Assembly: GCA_004366385.1 (NCBI GenBank)
Contig: SIRU01000046.1
Coordinates: forward strand, 58,733-122,732
Length of the DNA: 64,000 bases
Reading direction: 5' to 3'
DNA from: Actinomycetota bacterium
GTDB taxonomy: Bacteria; Actinomycetota; Thermoleophilia; Gaiellales; Gaiellaceae
Under the pieces are notes generated by a model. It was not told where the DNA came from, made no database searches, and saw nothing but the letters and a program-made list of their open reading frames with translations. The position numbers and the translations under genes were made by a program. The number at the start of each line of letters is the position of its first letter. Within the stretch, counting starts at the first letter, position 1. Shown here piece by piece: positions 7,371 through 14,917 of the stretch.

Positions 7371-8633
7371 ATGCGCAGGCTCGACGCACGGACGACCTGG
7401 TTCCTCTACCGGGGCGTCGACTCGTTCGCGATGTCGCTCGGGTGGACCGTGGCGGCCGTCTTCTTCGTGACGGAGCTCGGGCTGTCGCCGCTCGAGCTCG
7501 TCCTCGTCGGGACGGCGATGGAGGTCGCGTACTTCCTGTTCGAGGTACCGACCGGGATCGTCGCGGACACGTACAGCCGGAGGCTCTCGATCGTCATCTC
7601 GCTGCTGATCATGGGCTTCTCGTTCGTGCTGACCGGGCTGGCGGGAGGCGTCGGGATCGTCCTCCTCGCCGCGGCGGTCATGGGCTTCGGGTGGACGTTC
7701 AAGAGCGGCGCCGAGGACGCGTGGCTCGCGGACGAGGTCGGGGTCGCGCACGTCGCGCGGCCGTACCAGCTCGGCGCCCAGTTCGCGCGCGGTGGGGCGC
7801 TCCTCGGGATCGTCGTCGCGGTCGGCCTCGCGCTCGTCGACCTGCGGCTGCCCATCGTCGCCGGCGGGGTCACGATGCTCCTGCTCGGGATCGTCCTCGC
7901 CTTCGTCATGCCGGAGACGGGCTTCCGCCCGCTGCAGCACGACGGCGCCGGCGCGCTCCGCTCGATGGCGCTCACGGGCGCGCAGGGTGGACGGCTCATC
8001 CGCGCCCGGCCGCTGCTGCTCGTCATCGTCGGGATCGCGTTCTTCGCCGGGATGTGGAGCGAGGCGTTCGACCGGCTGTGGGAGGCGCACTTCCTGGTGG
8101 ACATCGGGGTTCCCGGCCTCGGCGACCTCGACCCGGTCGTCTGGTTCGGCGTGTTGAGCGCAGGGGTGCTGCTGCTCGCGATCTTCGTCGCCGCCCCGCT
8201 CCGCCGCCGGTTCGAGCGGTTGAGCCCGGTGGGCATGACCCGGATGTTGTTCGCCTTCGACACGCTCACGATCTTCGGGACGCTGGCGTTCGCGTTCGCC
8301 GGCAGCTTCGCGCTCGCCGTCCTCGCATACTGGACGACGCGCGTCCTGCGCTCGCTCGTGGGGCCGATCTACGCGACGTGGCTGAACACGTCGATCGAGG
8401 ACTCGAGCGTGCGCGCGACCGTGATCTCGATGACCAACCTCGGCGACTCCGCGGGCGAGTGGGGCGGTGGCCCGGCGCTCGGCGCGATCGGGAACGTCTT
8501 CGGGATTCGCGCCGCGCTGGCGGCCGGCGCTGCCGCCCTCATGCCTGCGCTGCTCCTCTACGGGCGCGCGCTCCGCCACCAGGGTCGCGCCGCCGAGCTG
8601 GAGGTCGCCGCGCTGCCGGCCGAGGCTCGCTAG
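7371..8633 (+). CDS. Major facilitator superfamily transporter
   Basis: A 420-residue protein with about 12 hydrophobic segments. The A-like motif between helices 2 and 3 is PTGIVADTYSRRLS, typical of MFS drug/solute antiporters. Residues 175-215 form the central loop. The C-terminal half contains WLNTSIEDSSVRATVISM, seen in a small MFS group often annotated only as MFS transporter. It starts three bases after the last ABC permease and is probably co-transcribed, so both systems may handle related compounds. Its coding end lies about 17 bases before the leader of the second glutamine synthetase. Confidence 0.85.
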   Translation: MRRLDARTTWFLYRGVDSFAMSLGWTVAAVFFVTELGLSPLELVLVGTAMEVAYFLFEVPTGIVADTYSRRLSIVISLLIMGFSFVLTGLAGGVGIVLLAAAVMGFGWTFKSGAEDAWLADEVGVAHVARPYQLGAQFARGGALLGIVVAVGLALVDLRLPIVAGGVTMLLLGIVLAFVMPETGFRPLQHDGAGALRSMALTGAQGGRLIRARPLLLVIVGIAFFAGMWSEAFDRLWEAHFLVDIGVPGLGDLDPVVWFGVLSAGVLLLAIFVAAPLRRRFERLSPVGMTRMLFAFDTLTIFGTLAFAFAGSFALAVLAYWTTRVLRSLVGPIYATWLNTSIEDSSVRATVISMTNLGDSAGEWGGGPALGAIGNVFGIRAALAAGAAALMPALLLYGRALRHQGRAAELEVAALPAEAR

Positions 8634-8691
8634 ACTGCCGCGGTCTTGTGAGGCGACGAAGCCTCGGACGGCGCGGCCGTCCGGGGCTTTT
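8631..8691 (+). promoter_or_regulatory. Leader attenuator of the second glutamine synthetase, with a possible -10
   Basis: GAGGC (8650-8654), loop GACGAA (8655-8660) and GCCTC (8661-8665) form a perfect hairpin. GCCTCGGACGGC (8661-8672) can instead pair over 12 bp (one G.T) with GCCGTCCGGGGC (8676-8687) around a 3-nt loop, followed by TTTT (8688-8691). This is the same design, with nearly the same loop, as at 2361-2406. TAGACT at 8631-8636 could be the -10 element; no clear -35 is seen. The ribosome site AGGGAGG lies just downstream at 8701. Confidence 0.75.
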
Positions 8692-8711
8692 CCATTTCAA
8701 AGGGAGGTTCC

Positions 8712-10136
8712 ATGGCACGACCGAGGACGCAGGCGCGGAAACCGGCCGCGCGGAGCACGATGGTGAAGAGCAAGGACCGCGCGACGTCGACGCCGGCCGC
8801 GCGGCGTGCGGTGCTGAAGCGGATCAGGGACGAAGGCGTCGAGCACGTCCTCTTCTGGTTCACCGACCTCGAGGGGCACCTGAAGTCGTTCGCGATCACG
8901 CCCGCCGAGATGGAGGAGGCGCTGAACGACGGGATGGGCTTCGACGGCTCGTCGATCACGGGTTTCAACGCGATCGAGGAGTCGGACATGGTCGCGATCC
9001 CCGACCCGGCGACGTTCCAGCTGCTGCCGCGGCCGGTCGACGAGCACGGGCACGAGCTCGGCTCGAAGGTCGCGCGCATGATCTGCGACGTCGTCACGCC
9101 CGACGGGTCGCCGTACGAGGGCGACCCGCGCTACGCGCTCCGGCGCGCGCTCGGGCGGATGCGGGAGATGGGCTTCGACGCGTTCAACGTCGGCCCCGAG
9201 CTCGAGTACTTCGTGTTCGAGGACGACAAGGGCACGGAGACGATCGACGAGGGCGGCTACTTCGCGATGACCGCACAGGACGCCGCCACCGAGATGCGCA
9301 ACGACACCATCGCCGCGCTCGAGTCCGTCGGCATCCCGATCGAGTACCACCACCACGAGGTCGGCCCCTCGCAGCACGAGATCGACATGCGCTACTCGGA
9401 CGCGCTCGCGATGGCCGACCACACGATCACGTACCGGCTCATCGTCAAGGAGGTCGCGGCCTGGCACGGCTACTACGCGACCTTCATGCCGAAGCCGCTG
9501 TACGGGGAGAACGGCTCGGGGATGCACACCCACATGTCGCTCTTCAAGAACGGCCGTAACCAGTTCTTCGACCGGCGCGACGAGCACCACCTCTCGAAGA
9601 CGGCAAAGAGCTTCATCGCGGGCCTCCTCGTGCACGCGCGCGAGATGTCCGCGGTGCTCGCGCAGTGGGTGAACTCGTACAAGCGGCTCGTCCCCGGCTA
9701 CGAGGCGCCCGTCTACGTCGCCTGGTCGCAGCGGAACCGCTCGGCGCTGATCCGGATCCCGCTCTACAAGCCGGGCTCGGAGCAGTCGACGCGCGCCGAG
9801 ATCCGGTGTCCCGACCCGGCCTGCAACCCGTACCTCGCGTTCGCCGCGTTGCTCCAGGCGGGGCTCGAGGGGATCGAGCAGGGCTACGAGCTCCCCGAGC
9901 CGATGGAGACGAACCTCTACCGCCTGACGGCCGAGCAGCGGCAGGAGCGCGGGATCATCGCGCTTCCCGGGTCGCTCGGGGAAGCCGTGGACGAGCTCGC
10001 CGGCTCGGCGCTGATGGAGCGGGCGCTCGGCTCCCACATCTTCCCGCGCTACGTCGAGCTCAAGCGCCGGGACTGGGACGAGTACCGCTCCCAGGTGACG
10101 GAGTGGGAGCTCCGGAAGTACCTCGCCGCCCTGTAG
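8712..10136 (+). CDS. glnA: Glutamine synthetase, type I (copy 2)
   Basis: A second glutamate-ammonia ligase of 474 residues. It has a basic, Ala-rich extension of about 35 residues before the conserved core. Landmarks are [41 protein letters not shown], the RNRSALIRIP loop and the tail WELRKYLAAL. Unlike copy 1 it keeps Tyr403 in TNLYRLT, the site used for adenylylation in the family, so it could be controlled by a GlnE-type enzyme. The ATG follows AGGGAGG. The C-terminus lacks the RPHPAEF form of copy 1, so the two are not recent duplicates. Both carry the same RNA leader type. Confidence 0.95.
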   Translation: MARPRTQARKPAARSTMVKSKDRATSTPAARRAVLKRIRDEGVEHVLFWFTDLEGHLKSFAITPAEMEEALNDGMGFDGSSITGFNAIEESDMVAIPDPATFQLLPRPVDEHGHELGSKVARMICDVVTPDGSPYEGDPRYALRRALGRMREMGFDAFNVGPELEYFVFEDDKGTETIDEGGYFAMTAQDAATEMRNDTIAALESVGIPIEYHHHEVGPSQHEIDMRYSDALAMADHTITYRLIVKEVAAWHGYYATFMPKPLYGENGSGMHTHMSLFKNGRNQFFDRRDEHHLSKTAKSFIAGLLVHAREMSAVLAQWVNSYKRLVPGYEAPVYVAWSQRNRSALIRIPLYKPGSEQSTRAEIRCPDPACNPYLAFAALLQAGLEGIEQGYELPEPMETNLYRLTAEQRQERGIIALPGSLGEAVDELAGSALMERALGSHIFPRYVELKRRDWDEYRSQVTEWELRKYLAAL

Positions 10137-10140
10137 CCGA

Positions 10141-10164
10141 GGGGGGAGCCTCATGGCTCCCCCC
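10141..10164. terminator. 10-bp perfect hairpin after glutamine synthetase 2
   Basis: GGGGGGAGCC (10141-10150) pairs with GGCTCCCCCC (10155-10164) around TCAT, four bases after the stop codon. No T-run follows. Confidence 0.65.
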
Positions 10165-10480
10165 ACAAGCTTCTTCCAGTGCCGCGCCGACCGGTGCAGC
10201 CCGTTAACGGTTTCTTAGGCGGATGCTCTTGCAGGCGTCCGGCGAATGGCTAATGATGCTCCCTGCAAGGCACGGCGCAAGGCGAGCGTTCGGGCCTTGT
10301 ATCTGACGGCCGATCGCGGGCTCCCTGGTGTGGAGCCCGTGGTCGTTCGTGGGGGAACCCAGGGTTCCCCACGTGCCCCCTCCTTGTCGTCGTGCAGGCA
10401 CGGCCGTGCTTGGCCTCCGGCCGCGGGTGTGTGCTCGTGCACGACGTAGGGCCGAGGCTTGCCTCGCCCCCGGCCCGCGG
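10165..10480. other. 316-bp non-coding gap rich in inverted repeats
   Basis: No credible gene lies here; short frames on both strands lack ribosome sites. Several stems are visible: CTTGCAGG (10230-10237) with CCTGCAAG (10262-10269); GGGGAAC/GTTCCCC near 10352-10370; CGTCGTGCA (10388-10396) with TGCACGACG (10438-10446), enclosing a GC-rich core; and CGAGGC/GCCTCG at 10453-10466 just before the convergent gene's stop. The regularity suggests a structured RNA or a strong bidirectional terminator zone. I match it to no known RNA family. Confidence 0.4.
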
Positions 10481-10906
10481 CTACTCCGGCTTACCGGACA
10501 TCGCCCACACGGCGACGAGCGCGGCGGCCAGGATCACGAGCGAGCCGGCCAGCGCCGCGGTGAGGAGGCCCTGGCCCTTCCCGCTGCGCAGGCGGTACAC
10601 GCCGGCGCCGCCCACGAGCAGCGTCAAGAGGAGGAGGAGCGCACCCGCGTCGGCCACGATCCAGCCGATGCCGAGCCACGTCGGCTCGTCCTCCACGGCA
10701 TCCCAGCCCTGCTCGGAGTAGATCCACTGTGCGCCGACACGCATCACGACGTAACCCGGAAGCGCGATGGCGAGCAGTGTCCAGTACCCGAGGCGCAGCA
10801 GGCGGGCCTCGCCGCGCGCGAACGCGAGCAGGCTCGCTCCCGAGACGAGCCCGCCCACGAGGATCATCGCGCCGAGCACATGGGTGAAGAGCGCGAGCTC
10901 CGTCAC
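10481..10906 (-). CDS. Small four-helix membrane protein (DUF2269/CopD-like), copy B
   Basis: A 141-residue integral membrane protein with four hydrophobic helices, beginning VTELALFTHVLGAMILVGG. It starts at a GTG overlapping the stop of the upstream gene (GTGA), and the two products resemble each other in length, helix spacing and the opening LxxHVLxA pattern. Families of this shape are annotated as DUF2269 or CopD-like; the N-terminal His in helix 1 may bind metal or heme, but nothing here proves it. Function unknown. Confidence 0.75.
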   Translation of the reverse strand: MTELALFTHVLGAMILVGGLVSGASLLAFARGEARLLRLGYWTLLAIALPGYVVMRVGAQWIYSEQGWDAVEDEPTWLGIGWIVADAGALLLLLTLLVGGAGVYRLRSGKGQGLLTAALAGSLVILAAALVAVWAMSGKPE

Positions 10907-11307
10907 GCGCCCGGCTTCCAGATCATGTCCATCAGGATCAGCACGATCGCGACCGACGAGATCGAGTGCAGGAGGATCCCCTGGCGGCGCTCCCCGCGCG
11001 CGAATGCGGCGCCCGAGCGCTCGCCGGTCCCGACCCCGACGACCCAGAGGACGAGCGCCGCGAGGATCCAGCCGTCCCAGAGGCGGTACGCCTCCAGCGA
11101 GAGCGCGAGCCAGATCCCGAAGACGAGCGTGCCGAGCGAGCCGACGGCGACCGCGGCCGTGCCTACGCGGCTCACGGAGGCGAGGCGCTCGTCGGTCGCC
11201 TCGACAACGCGGGCCGCGGCCACGAGCACCCAGAAGACGACCAGCGCGGCCACGAGCGCGAACGCGGAGAGGACGTGCAGCGCGAGGATCCAGTCGTCCA
11301 GGCTCAC
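10903..11307 (-). CDS. Small four-helix membrane protein (DUF2269/CopD-like), copy A
   Basis: A 134-residue membrane protein with four hydrophobic segments, starting VSLDDWILALHVLSAFALV at a GTG on the minus strand. A basic cytoplasmic loop (AARVVEATDERLAS) follows helix 1, and a second (ARGERRQG) precedes helix 4, giving the ARGE-type loop also seen in the downstream copy. It is the first gene of a two-gene unit, divergent from the sensor kinase at 11344 with 36 bases between them, so the two units share a promoter region. No function can be assigned. Confidence 0.75.
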   Translation of the reverse strand: MSLDDWILALHVLSAFALVAALVVFWVLVAAARVVEATDERLASVSRVGTAAVAVGSLGTLVFGIWLALSLEAYRLWDGWILAALVLWVVGVGTGERSGAAFARGERRQGILLHSISSVAIVLILMDMIWKPGA

Positions 11308-11343
11308 CGCGCGGATCGTAGGGCACGCGGCGCAGAGTCCACA

Positions 11344-12756
11344 ATGAGGCTCGTGGACGCGACCTCGCGCCATCTCCGGCTCCTCACCGAGACGATCGCC
11401 GCCGTCAACTCGTCGCTCGACCTCCAGGAGGTGCTCGAGCTCGTCGCGCGCAACGTCGCCGACGCACTCGGGACGGACGCGTGCTTCGTCTACCTCTACG
11501 ACGAGCGCGCCGACGAGCTCGTCCTGCGCGCGACCCACGGCACGCGCGTCGAGGAGCTGACGCGCACCCCGCGCATGCGTCCGCGGGAGGGGATCACCGG
11601 GGTCGCGGCCGCCGAGCGCGCGCCGGTGATGATCCCCGCGCAGGCGCACCTCGACCCGCGCTTCAAGGGCTTCTCGAACCTCCCCGAGGACGAGTACGAG
11701 TCGATCCTCGCGGTGCCCATCCTCGCGCGCGACACGCTCGAGGGCGCCCTCAACGTGCGCACGCGCGAGCCGCGCGCGTTCACGGAGGCCGAGATCGAGC
11801 TCCTGGTGGCGATCGCGTCGCAGGTGGCGCAGACGATCGAGCACGCGAAGCTGTACGCGGGCGCGCAGCGCCGCGTCGCCGAGCTGGAGGCGCTCGCCCG
11901 CATCTCTGAGGCGGTCTCCGAGTCGCTCTACCTCGAGGAGTCGCTGGAGGCGATCGTCAAGACGACGATGGAGTCGCTGCACGCGACGGGCGCGGCGCTC
12001 GTCCTCGAGGACGGGAAGATCGCGTGGCCGGAGGGGCGCGCAGGCGCGTACGCGGTGCGCATGCCGCTCCGCTGGAAGCGGCGGCGGATCGGCGAGCTCG
12101 TCTGCGACCGCGACACGCCGTTCTCGGACGACGACCGGGCGCTGCTGGAGGCGATCGCGCACCACGCGGCCGTCGCGCTCGAGCACGGGCGGGCGGTCAT
12201 GCGCGGCGTCCTCGCGCAAGAGATCCACCACCGCGTCAAGAACAACCTGCAGGCGGTCGCGTCGCTGCTCCGCGTGCAGGCGCGCGCGGACAACGTCGAC
12301 CCGCGGAAGGCGCTCTCCGACTCGGTCAACCGCATCCTCGCGATCGCGGCCGTGCACGAGGTGCTGACCGAGCACCGTGAGGACGACGTCGACCTCGGCG
12401 AGCTCGTCGACCGGCTGCGCGCGATGCTCGTCCAGGGGCTCGTCGCCGGGAAGGAGGTCACGGCGGAGCTCGACTCGGTGTCGCTCGCCGGCCAGCAGGC
12501 GACCGCGCTCGCGCTCGTCTTCACGGAGCTCTTCCAGAATGCGCTCGAGCACGGCGGCGAGCACGTCTCGATCGGGCTCGGGCAGCGGGGCGGCGAGGTC
12601 TGGCTGACGATCGCGGACGACGGCGCGGGGATCGAGGGCGACGGTTCGGGCACCGGGCTCTCGATCGTGCGCGCGCTCGTCCGCGACGAGCTCGGCGGCG
12701 CGCTCGAGCTGGTCAGCGACCGTGGCCTGCGGGCCGAGGTGGTGTTCCCGGCGTGA
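11344..12756 (+). CDS. pdtaS: GAF-containing sensor histidine kinase, HisKA_2 type (PdtaS-like)
   Basis: A 470-residue soluble kinase with no membrane segments. A GAF domain spans about 20-165, a second degenerate GAF-like region about 180-285, then the HisKA_2 motif EIHHRVKNNLQ with His295/His296, and an HATPase domain with N-box FTELFQNALEHGG and G-box DDGAGIEGDGSGTGLS. This is the layout of mycobacterial PdtaS and of EutW-type kinases, which pair with ANTAR regulators. The regulator follows with a GTGA overlap, so pairing is secure. The signal is probably cytoplasmic, since GAF domains bind small molecules. It lies 1.2 kb from a glutamine synthetase with an attenuator leader, suggesting nitrogen control. 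Confidence 0.88.
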   Translation: MRLVDATSRHLRLLTETIAAVNSSLDLQEVLELVARNVADALGTDACFVYLYDERADELVLRATHGTRVEELTRTPRMRPREGITGVAAAERAPVMIPAQAHLDPRFKGFSNLPEDEYESILAVPILARDTLEGALNVRTREPRAFTEAEIELLVAIASQVAQTIEHAKLYAGAQRRVAELEALARISEAVSESLYLEESLEAIVKTTMESLHATGAALVLEDGKIAWPEGRAGAYAVRMPLRWKRRRIGELVCDRDTPFSDDDRALLEAIAHHAAVALEHGRAVMRGVLAQEIHHRVKNNLQAVASLLRVQARADNVDPRKALSDSVNRILAIAAVHEVLTEHREDDVDLGELVDRLRAMLVQGLVAGKEVTAELDSVSLAGQQATALALVFTELFQNALEHGGEHVSIGLGQRGGEVWLTIADDGAGIEGDGSGTGLSIVRALVRDELGGALELVSDRGLRAEVVFPA

Positions 12757-13322
12757 CCCGCGTGCTCGTCGCCGAGGACGAGACGATCATCCGCCTCGAC
12801 CTGCGCGGGATGCTGGAGAGCGCCGGCTTCGAGGTGTGCGCGGAGGCGAAGGACGGGGAGGAGGCGGTCGCGCTCGCGCGCGAGACCGAGCCGGACGTCG
12901 CGCTCCTCGACGTGAAGATGCCGCGTCTCGACGGGATCGAGGCCGCGCGGCGGATCCTCGACGAGCGGCCGATCCCGATCGTGATGGTGACCGCGTACGG
13001 CGAGCGCGAGATCGTCTCGCGCGCGGTCGAGGCGGGCGTCTTCGGCTACCTCGTGAAGCCGTTCCGCGAGACCGACCTCCTGCCCGCGATCGAGACCGCG
13101 CGGGCGCGCCACGAGGAGATGAGCGCGCTCCGCGAGGAGGCGGCATCGCTGTCCGAGGCGCTCGAGGCGCGGAAGGCGATCGAGCGCGCGAAGGGGATCC
13201 TCATGGACCGTGAGGGCCTCACCGAGGCGGAGGCGTTCGCGCGGCTGCGCAAGGCGAGTCAGATCTCCGGGCGGCCGCTGAAGGTGGTCGCGGAGGCGTT
13301 GATCGCGACGCTGGAGGCGTAG
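12753..13322 (+). CDS. pdtaR: Response regulator with ANTAR RNA-binding domain (PdtaR-like)
   Basis: A 189-residue two-domain protein. The receiver (1-120) has the acidic pair EDE, phospho-acceptor Asp53 in LLDVKMPRLDG, and the Lys in LVKPF. A coiled-coil linker follows (about 118-145), then the ANTAR domain, seen as RKAIERAKGILMDREGLTEA with AFARLRKAS behind it. ANTAR domains bind paired RNA hairpins and stop transcription termination. The GTG start overlaps the kinase stop. No other ANTAR protein or leader is visible here, so the two glutamine synthetase attenuators are natural candidate targets; that link is inference. Confidence 0.93.
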   Translation: MTRVLVAEDETIIRLDLRGMLESAGFEVCAEAKDGEEAVALARETEPDVALLDVKMPRLDGIEAARRILDERPIPIVMVTAYGEREIVSRAVEAGVFGYLVKPFRETDLLPAIETARARHEEMSALREEAASLSEALEARKAIERAKGILMDREGLTEAEAFARLRKASQISGRPLKVVAEALIATLEA

Positions 13323-13323
13323 G

Positions 13324-14355
13324 TCAGGCGGCGAGCAGCCGCTCGTCCTCGCGGCGGCGGTAGAGGCGCGTCCCGAGCCACGCGGCGAGGGCGACGAGCG
13401 CGAACGGCGCTGCCACGATCGCGAGCGCGAGCGCGATCACGCCCTCCCAGACGAGGACGTTCAGCGCCTCGCCGAGCGTGCGGTCGAGGCGAGTCGGAGG
13501 AGCGGCGACCCCGCCGGTCTCGGGCGTCACGACCGTGAGCCGGATCGTGGCCATGCTCGCCTCCGCGTTCGTCGTCCGCACGTCGCCGCGCACCTGCGCG
13601 AGCTCCGCGCGGAGCGACCGCAGCCGTGCCTGGAGCTGGGCGCGGCGCACCGGGTCGAGGTCGTTCGCCCCGAGCTGCGCGCGCACCGCCGCGATCTGCG
13701 CGACGAGCGAGCGCTCGCGGCGCTCGAGCGTGTCGAGCGTGCCCTGGAGGTCGTCGATCGCCACCTGCTGGGAGACGATGCGGCCGAGCGCGGAGAGCTG
13801 GGTCAGCGCCTCCTGGACGCGGCCGACCGGGACGCGCACGGTGAGGAGGGCTTGCGGGTCGTCCCCGGTCGCGACCGAAGAGCTGACGACGTGCCCGCCG
13901 AGCCGGCTCGTCAGGTCGAGAGCCTCCTGCGCCGCGCGCGCGACGTCGTCGGAGCCGGAGACCTCGACGCCGAGCGTGGCGGCGATCCGCTGCGCGCGGT
14001 CGTTCGCGCCACCGAGCGAACGCTGGTCGAAGGTGGGCGGCGCCACCTTCTCGCCACCCGATGCCTGCGGCTCCACGCTCTCGGGCACGACGGCGTCGCC
14101 GGGCGCCTCGCGGAGAGCCTCGGTCGCCGGGCCAGAGCGGGAGAGCCCGATCGCGCCGGCGCTCACCAACGCGAGCGCGGCGGCCGCGGGCAGCGCCACG
14201 AGTGCGACGCGGCGCGCGGGGAGGCGAAACCGGCTCCACACCGGTATGTGGGCCGGCTCGTCGCGGGCGATCTCGCGCACCCTCGCGCGGAGCGCCGGCG
14301 GCGCCGTCGGGCGCGAGCCACGGAGCTGGTCGTGCAGGTCAGGCGACGGCGTCAT
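13324..14355 (-). CDS. DUF4349 membrane protein with anti-sigma-like N-terminus
   Basis: A 343-residue protein. Residues 1-48 are cytoplasmic (HDQLRGSRPTAPPALRARV, a zinc-free anti-sigma-like start), a membrane helix spans about 50-72, and the DUF4349 core follows outside (about 95-285), including a coiled coil (LERRERSLVAQIAAVRAQL). A second helix spans about 295-325 and the end is basic. It overlaps the 3' end of the ECF sigma gene by 17 bases, as sigma/anti-sigma pairs do. Role as an anti-sigma or stress sensor is inferred from this layout; DUF4349 itself has no assigned activity. Confidence 0.85.
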   Translation of the reverse strand: MTPSPDLHDQLRGSRPTAPPALRARVREIARDEPAHIPVWSRFRLPARRVALVALPAAAALALVSAGAIGLSRSGPATEALREAPGDAVVPESVEPQASGGEKVAPPTFDQRSLGGANDRAQRIAATLGVEVSGSDDVARAAQEALDLTSRLGGHVVSSSVATGDDPQALLTVRVPVGRVQEALTQLSALGRIVSQQVAIDDLQGTLDTLERRERSLVAQIAAVRAQLGANDLDPVRRAQLQARLRSLRAELAQVRGDVRTTNAEASMATIRLTVVTPETGGVAAPPTRLDRTLGEALNVLVWEGVIALALAIVAAPFALVALAAWLGTRLYRRREDERLLAA

Positions 14356-14878
14356 GGTCTCTCATCCTCTCCTCGAGCTTCCCGAGCGCGCGGTGCAGGC
14401 GCGTCGAGACGGCGGTGGTCGAAATCCCGAGCAGGCGCGCGACCTCGTCCCCTTCGAGGTCGAGGACGACGCGGAGCGCGATCACCTCGCGCTCGCCGGT
14501 CGAGAGCGCACGGAGCGCGTCCTCGAGCTCGGGCGACAGGCCCTCCCCGAACGCGGGCTCCCCGCCGCGCGGTTCCGCGGCCTCGGCGCGCTCTTCGCGG
14601 CGGCGGCGTCGCCCCTCGGCGCGGAAGTGGTCGAGCGCGGTCGTGCGCGCGATCGCGAGCAGCCACGCGCGGTGCGTCCCGCGGCGCGGGTCGTAGCGGC
14701 GCCAGCGGCGGAAGGCGGCCTCGAACGTCTCGCTCGTCAGGTCCTCGGCGAGCGCCCAGTTCTTCGTCATGTACAGCAGGTAGCCGTAGACGTCGTCGAG
14801 CAGCTCCTCCGCCACCGCGGCGAACGACGGGGACGCGGCGCGGGCGGCCTGGGGCGCGTCGAGGGTCACGGCGTGCAC
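14339..14878 (-). CDS. ECF-family RNA polymerase sigma factor
   Basis: A 179-residue sigma-70 relative with region 2 (about 20-85, including DLTSETFEAAFRRWRRYD and the promoter-melting WLLAIARTTALDHFR) and region 4 (about 115-170, ALSTGEREVIALRVV, then a helix-turn-helix with LLGISTTAVSTRLHRAL). Regions 1 and 3 are absent, as expected. The linker is rich in Arg and Glu. It starts at a GTG and is translationally coupled to the DUF4349 gene, its likely regulator. TACTAG just before the start may be its -10 element. Confidence 0.93.
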   Translation of the reverse strand: MHAVTLDAPQAARAASPSFAAVAEELLDDVYGYLLYMTKNWALAEDLTSETFEAAFRRWRRYDPRRGTHRAWLLAIARTTALDHFRAEGRRRRREERAEAAEPRGGEPAFGEGLSPELEDALRALSTGEREVIALRVVLDLEGDEVARLLGISTTAVSTRLHRALGKLEERMRDHDAVA

Positions 14879-14917
14879 GTCCCTAGTACGCCGCGGGCAT
14901 TGGCCGCGTCACATGGC

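Noticed and set aside
5976..8579. 867-codon open frame antisense to the exporter operon
   Set aside because: Composition is Arg/Glu/Asp-rich, mirroring the GC bias of the real genes; no domain recognisable.
8631..8645. AGAC/GTCT stem as the first hairpin of a canonical two-hairpin ANTAR site
   Set aside because: Its loop is not a hexaloop with A1 and G4, and it overlaps the probable -10 element.
8640..8700. Known glutamine riboswitch or T-box in the glnA leader
   Set aside because: None of the conserved core sequences of those RNAs is present; only the hairpin switch is seen.
10246..10290. Possible tmRNA tag (GCTAATGAT reads Ala-Asn-Asp)
   Set aside because: No tag ending, no stop codon after the short peptide, and no tRNA-like acceptor ends nearby.
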